NCBI GenBank assembly: GCA_937927335.1
Contig: CALBDU010000015.1
Span: 1-13,585 of the forward strand
Direction: 5' to 3'
Source of the DNA: an uncultured Clostridium sp.
GTDB taxonomy: Bacteria; Bacillota; Clostridia; Clostridiales; Clostridiaceae
Length of the DNA: 13,585 bases
This document shows, in pieces, positions 13,472 through 13,585 of this stretch. The notes under the pieces were generated by a model. The model saw only the letters and a program-made list of their open reading frames with translations, made no database searches and was not told the DNA's origin. Position 1 is the first letter of the stretch, and each line of letters opens with the position of its first letter. Both the position numbers and the translations under genes were made by a program.

Positions 13472-13572
13472 AACTTTATGTGCCGGACTGCTTTTATCAT
13501 TCCAATCGGGAGTCCAACTTTATGTCCGCGGGTCAAGTCCTTTTTTGTGTGTAAATTATTTGTTCGGCTATA
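13472..13572. repeat. Repeated AACTTTATGTCCG motifs resembling an insertion sequence end
   Basis: AACTTTATGTGCCG (13472-13485) and AACTTTATGTCCG (13516-13528) are near-identical direct repeats 44 bases apart. GGACT (13485-13489) and AGTCC (13511-13515) lie inverted between them. GTGTAAATTA (13549-13558) and TTCGGCTATA (13563-13572) follow; both also occur near the left window edge. Multiple short subterminal repeats are a common layout for transposase binding sites. No transposase gene is inside the window, so the element, if real, continues to the right or is a relic. Confidence 0.4.
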
Positions 13573-13585
13573 GTTCCTATTTATA

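Noticed and set aside
13127..13585. Small coding genes or a tRNA in the right-hand spacer
   Set aside because: No frame with a start, ribosome binding site and more than a few dozen codons is visible, and no cloverleaf-like pattern was found in either orientation.

Overview
The window looks like chromosome from a low-GC Firmicute of the class Clostridia. Intergenic DNA is very AT-rich, genes carry strong AGGAGG-type ribosome binding sites, two starts are best read as TTG, and the gene set is typical of free-living clostridia. I cannot name a genus. There are eleven protein genes between about 500 and 13130, flanked on both sides by gene-free AT-rich DNA with repeats. I see no rRNA, tRNA, CRISPR array, complete insertion sequence or prophage gene.

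Layout, left to right. 1-500 has no gene; it holds a two-copy 51-base tandem repeat and short motifs that recur, inverted, at the far right edge. 512-1722 (minus) encodes a response-regulator diguanylate cyclase and, upstream of it, a 72-residue membrane protein with its own promoter and terminator. 1914-3509 (plus) is a cytoplasmic YwrD-like gamma-glutamyltransferase, followed at once by a GTGCCAGGCAG repeat/hairpin element. 3595-4467 (minus) is a tandem pair of small YdcZ/DUF606 transporters. They diverge from a Crp/Fnr-family regulator (4661-5353, plus), with a perfect 16-base palindrome between them that is a good operator candidate. 5511-6764 (minus) encodes an ammonium/ammonia channel whose sequence signatures are Rh-type rather than ordinary Amt. 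6975-8114 (minus) is a compact DEAD-box-family RNA helicase with a DEGD motif II. 8266-10950 (plus) is a large membrane sensor with an extracellular solute-binding domain, two PAS-like regions, GGDEF and HD-GYP. 11107-13126 (plus) is a probable two-gene operon: a THUMP-domain rRNA methyltransferase and a tandem-GNAT acetyltransferase. 13127-13585 is gene-free, with an ATGCTAA-rich palindromic patch and insertion-sequence-end-like motifs.

Two functional themes recur. The first is cyclic-di-GMP signalling: one soluble REC-GGDEF protein, and one membrane sensor that could both make and degrade c-di-GMP in response to an extracellular small molecule. The second, more tentative, is nitrogen: Rh-type ammonia channel, gamma-glutamyltransferase, and a YeiL-like regulator paired with small transporters. 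Gene orientations alternate and most units have their own promoter and terminator, so the window is a set of short transcription units and not one large operon. I did not find a convincing wholly new multi-gene system. The best leads are the Rh-type channel, the regulator/DUF606/palindrome module, the SBP-PAS-GGDEF-HD-GYP sensor, and the unexplained repeats at both edges.
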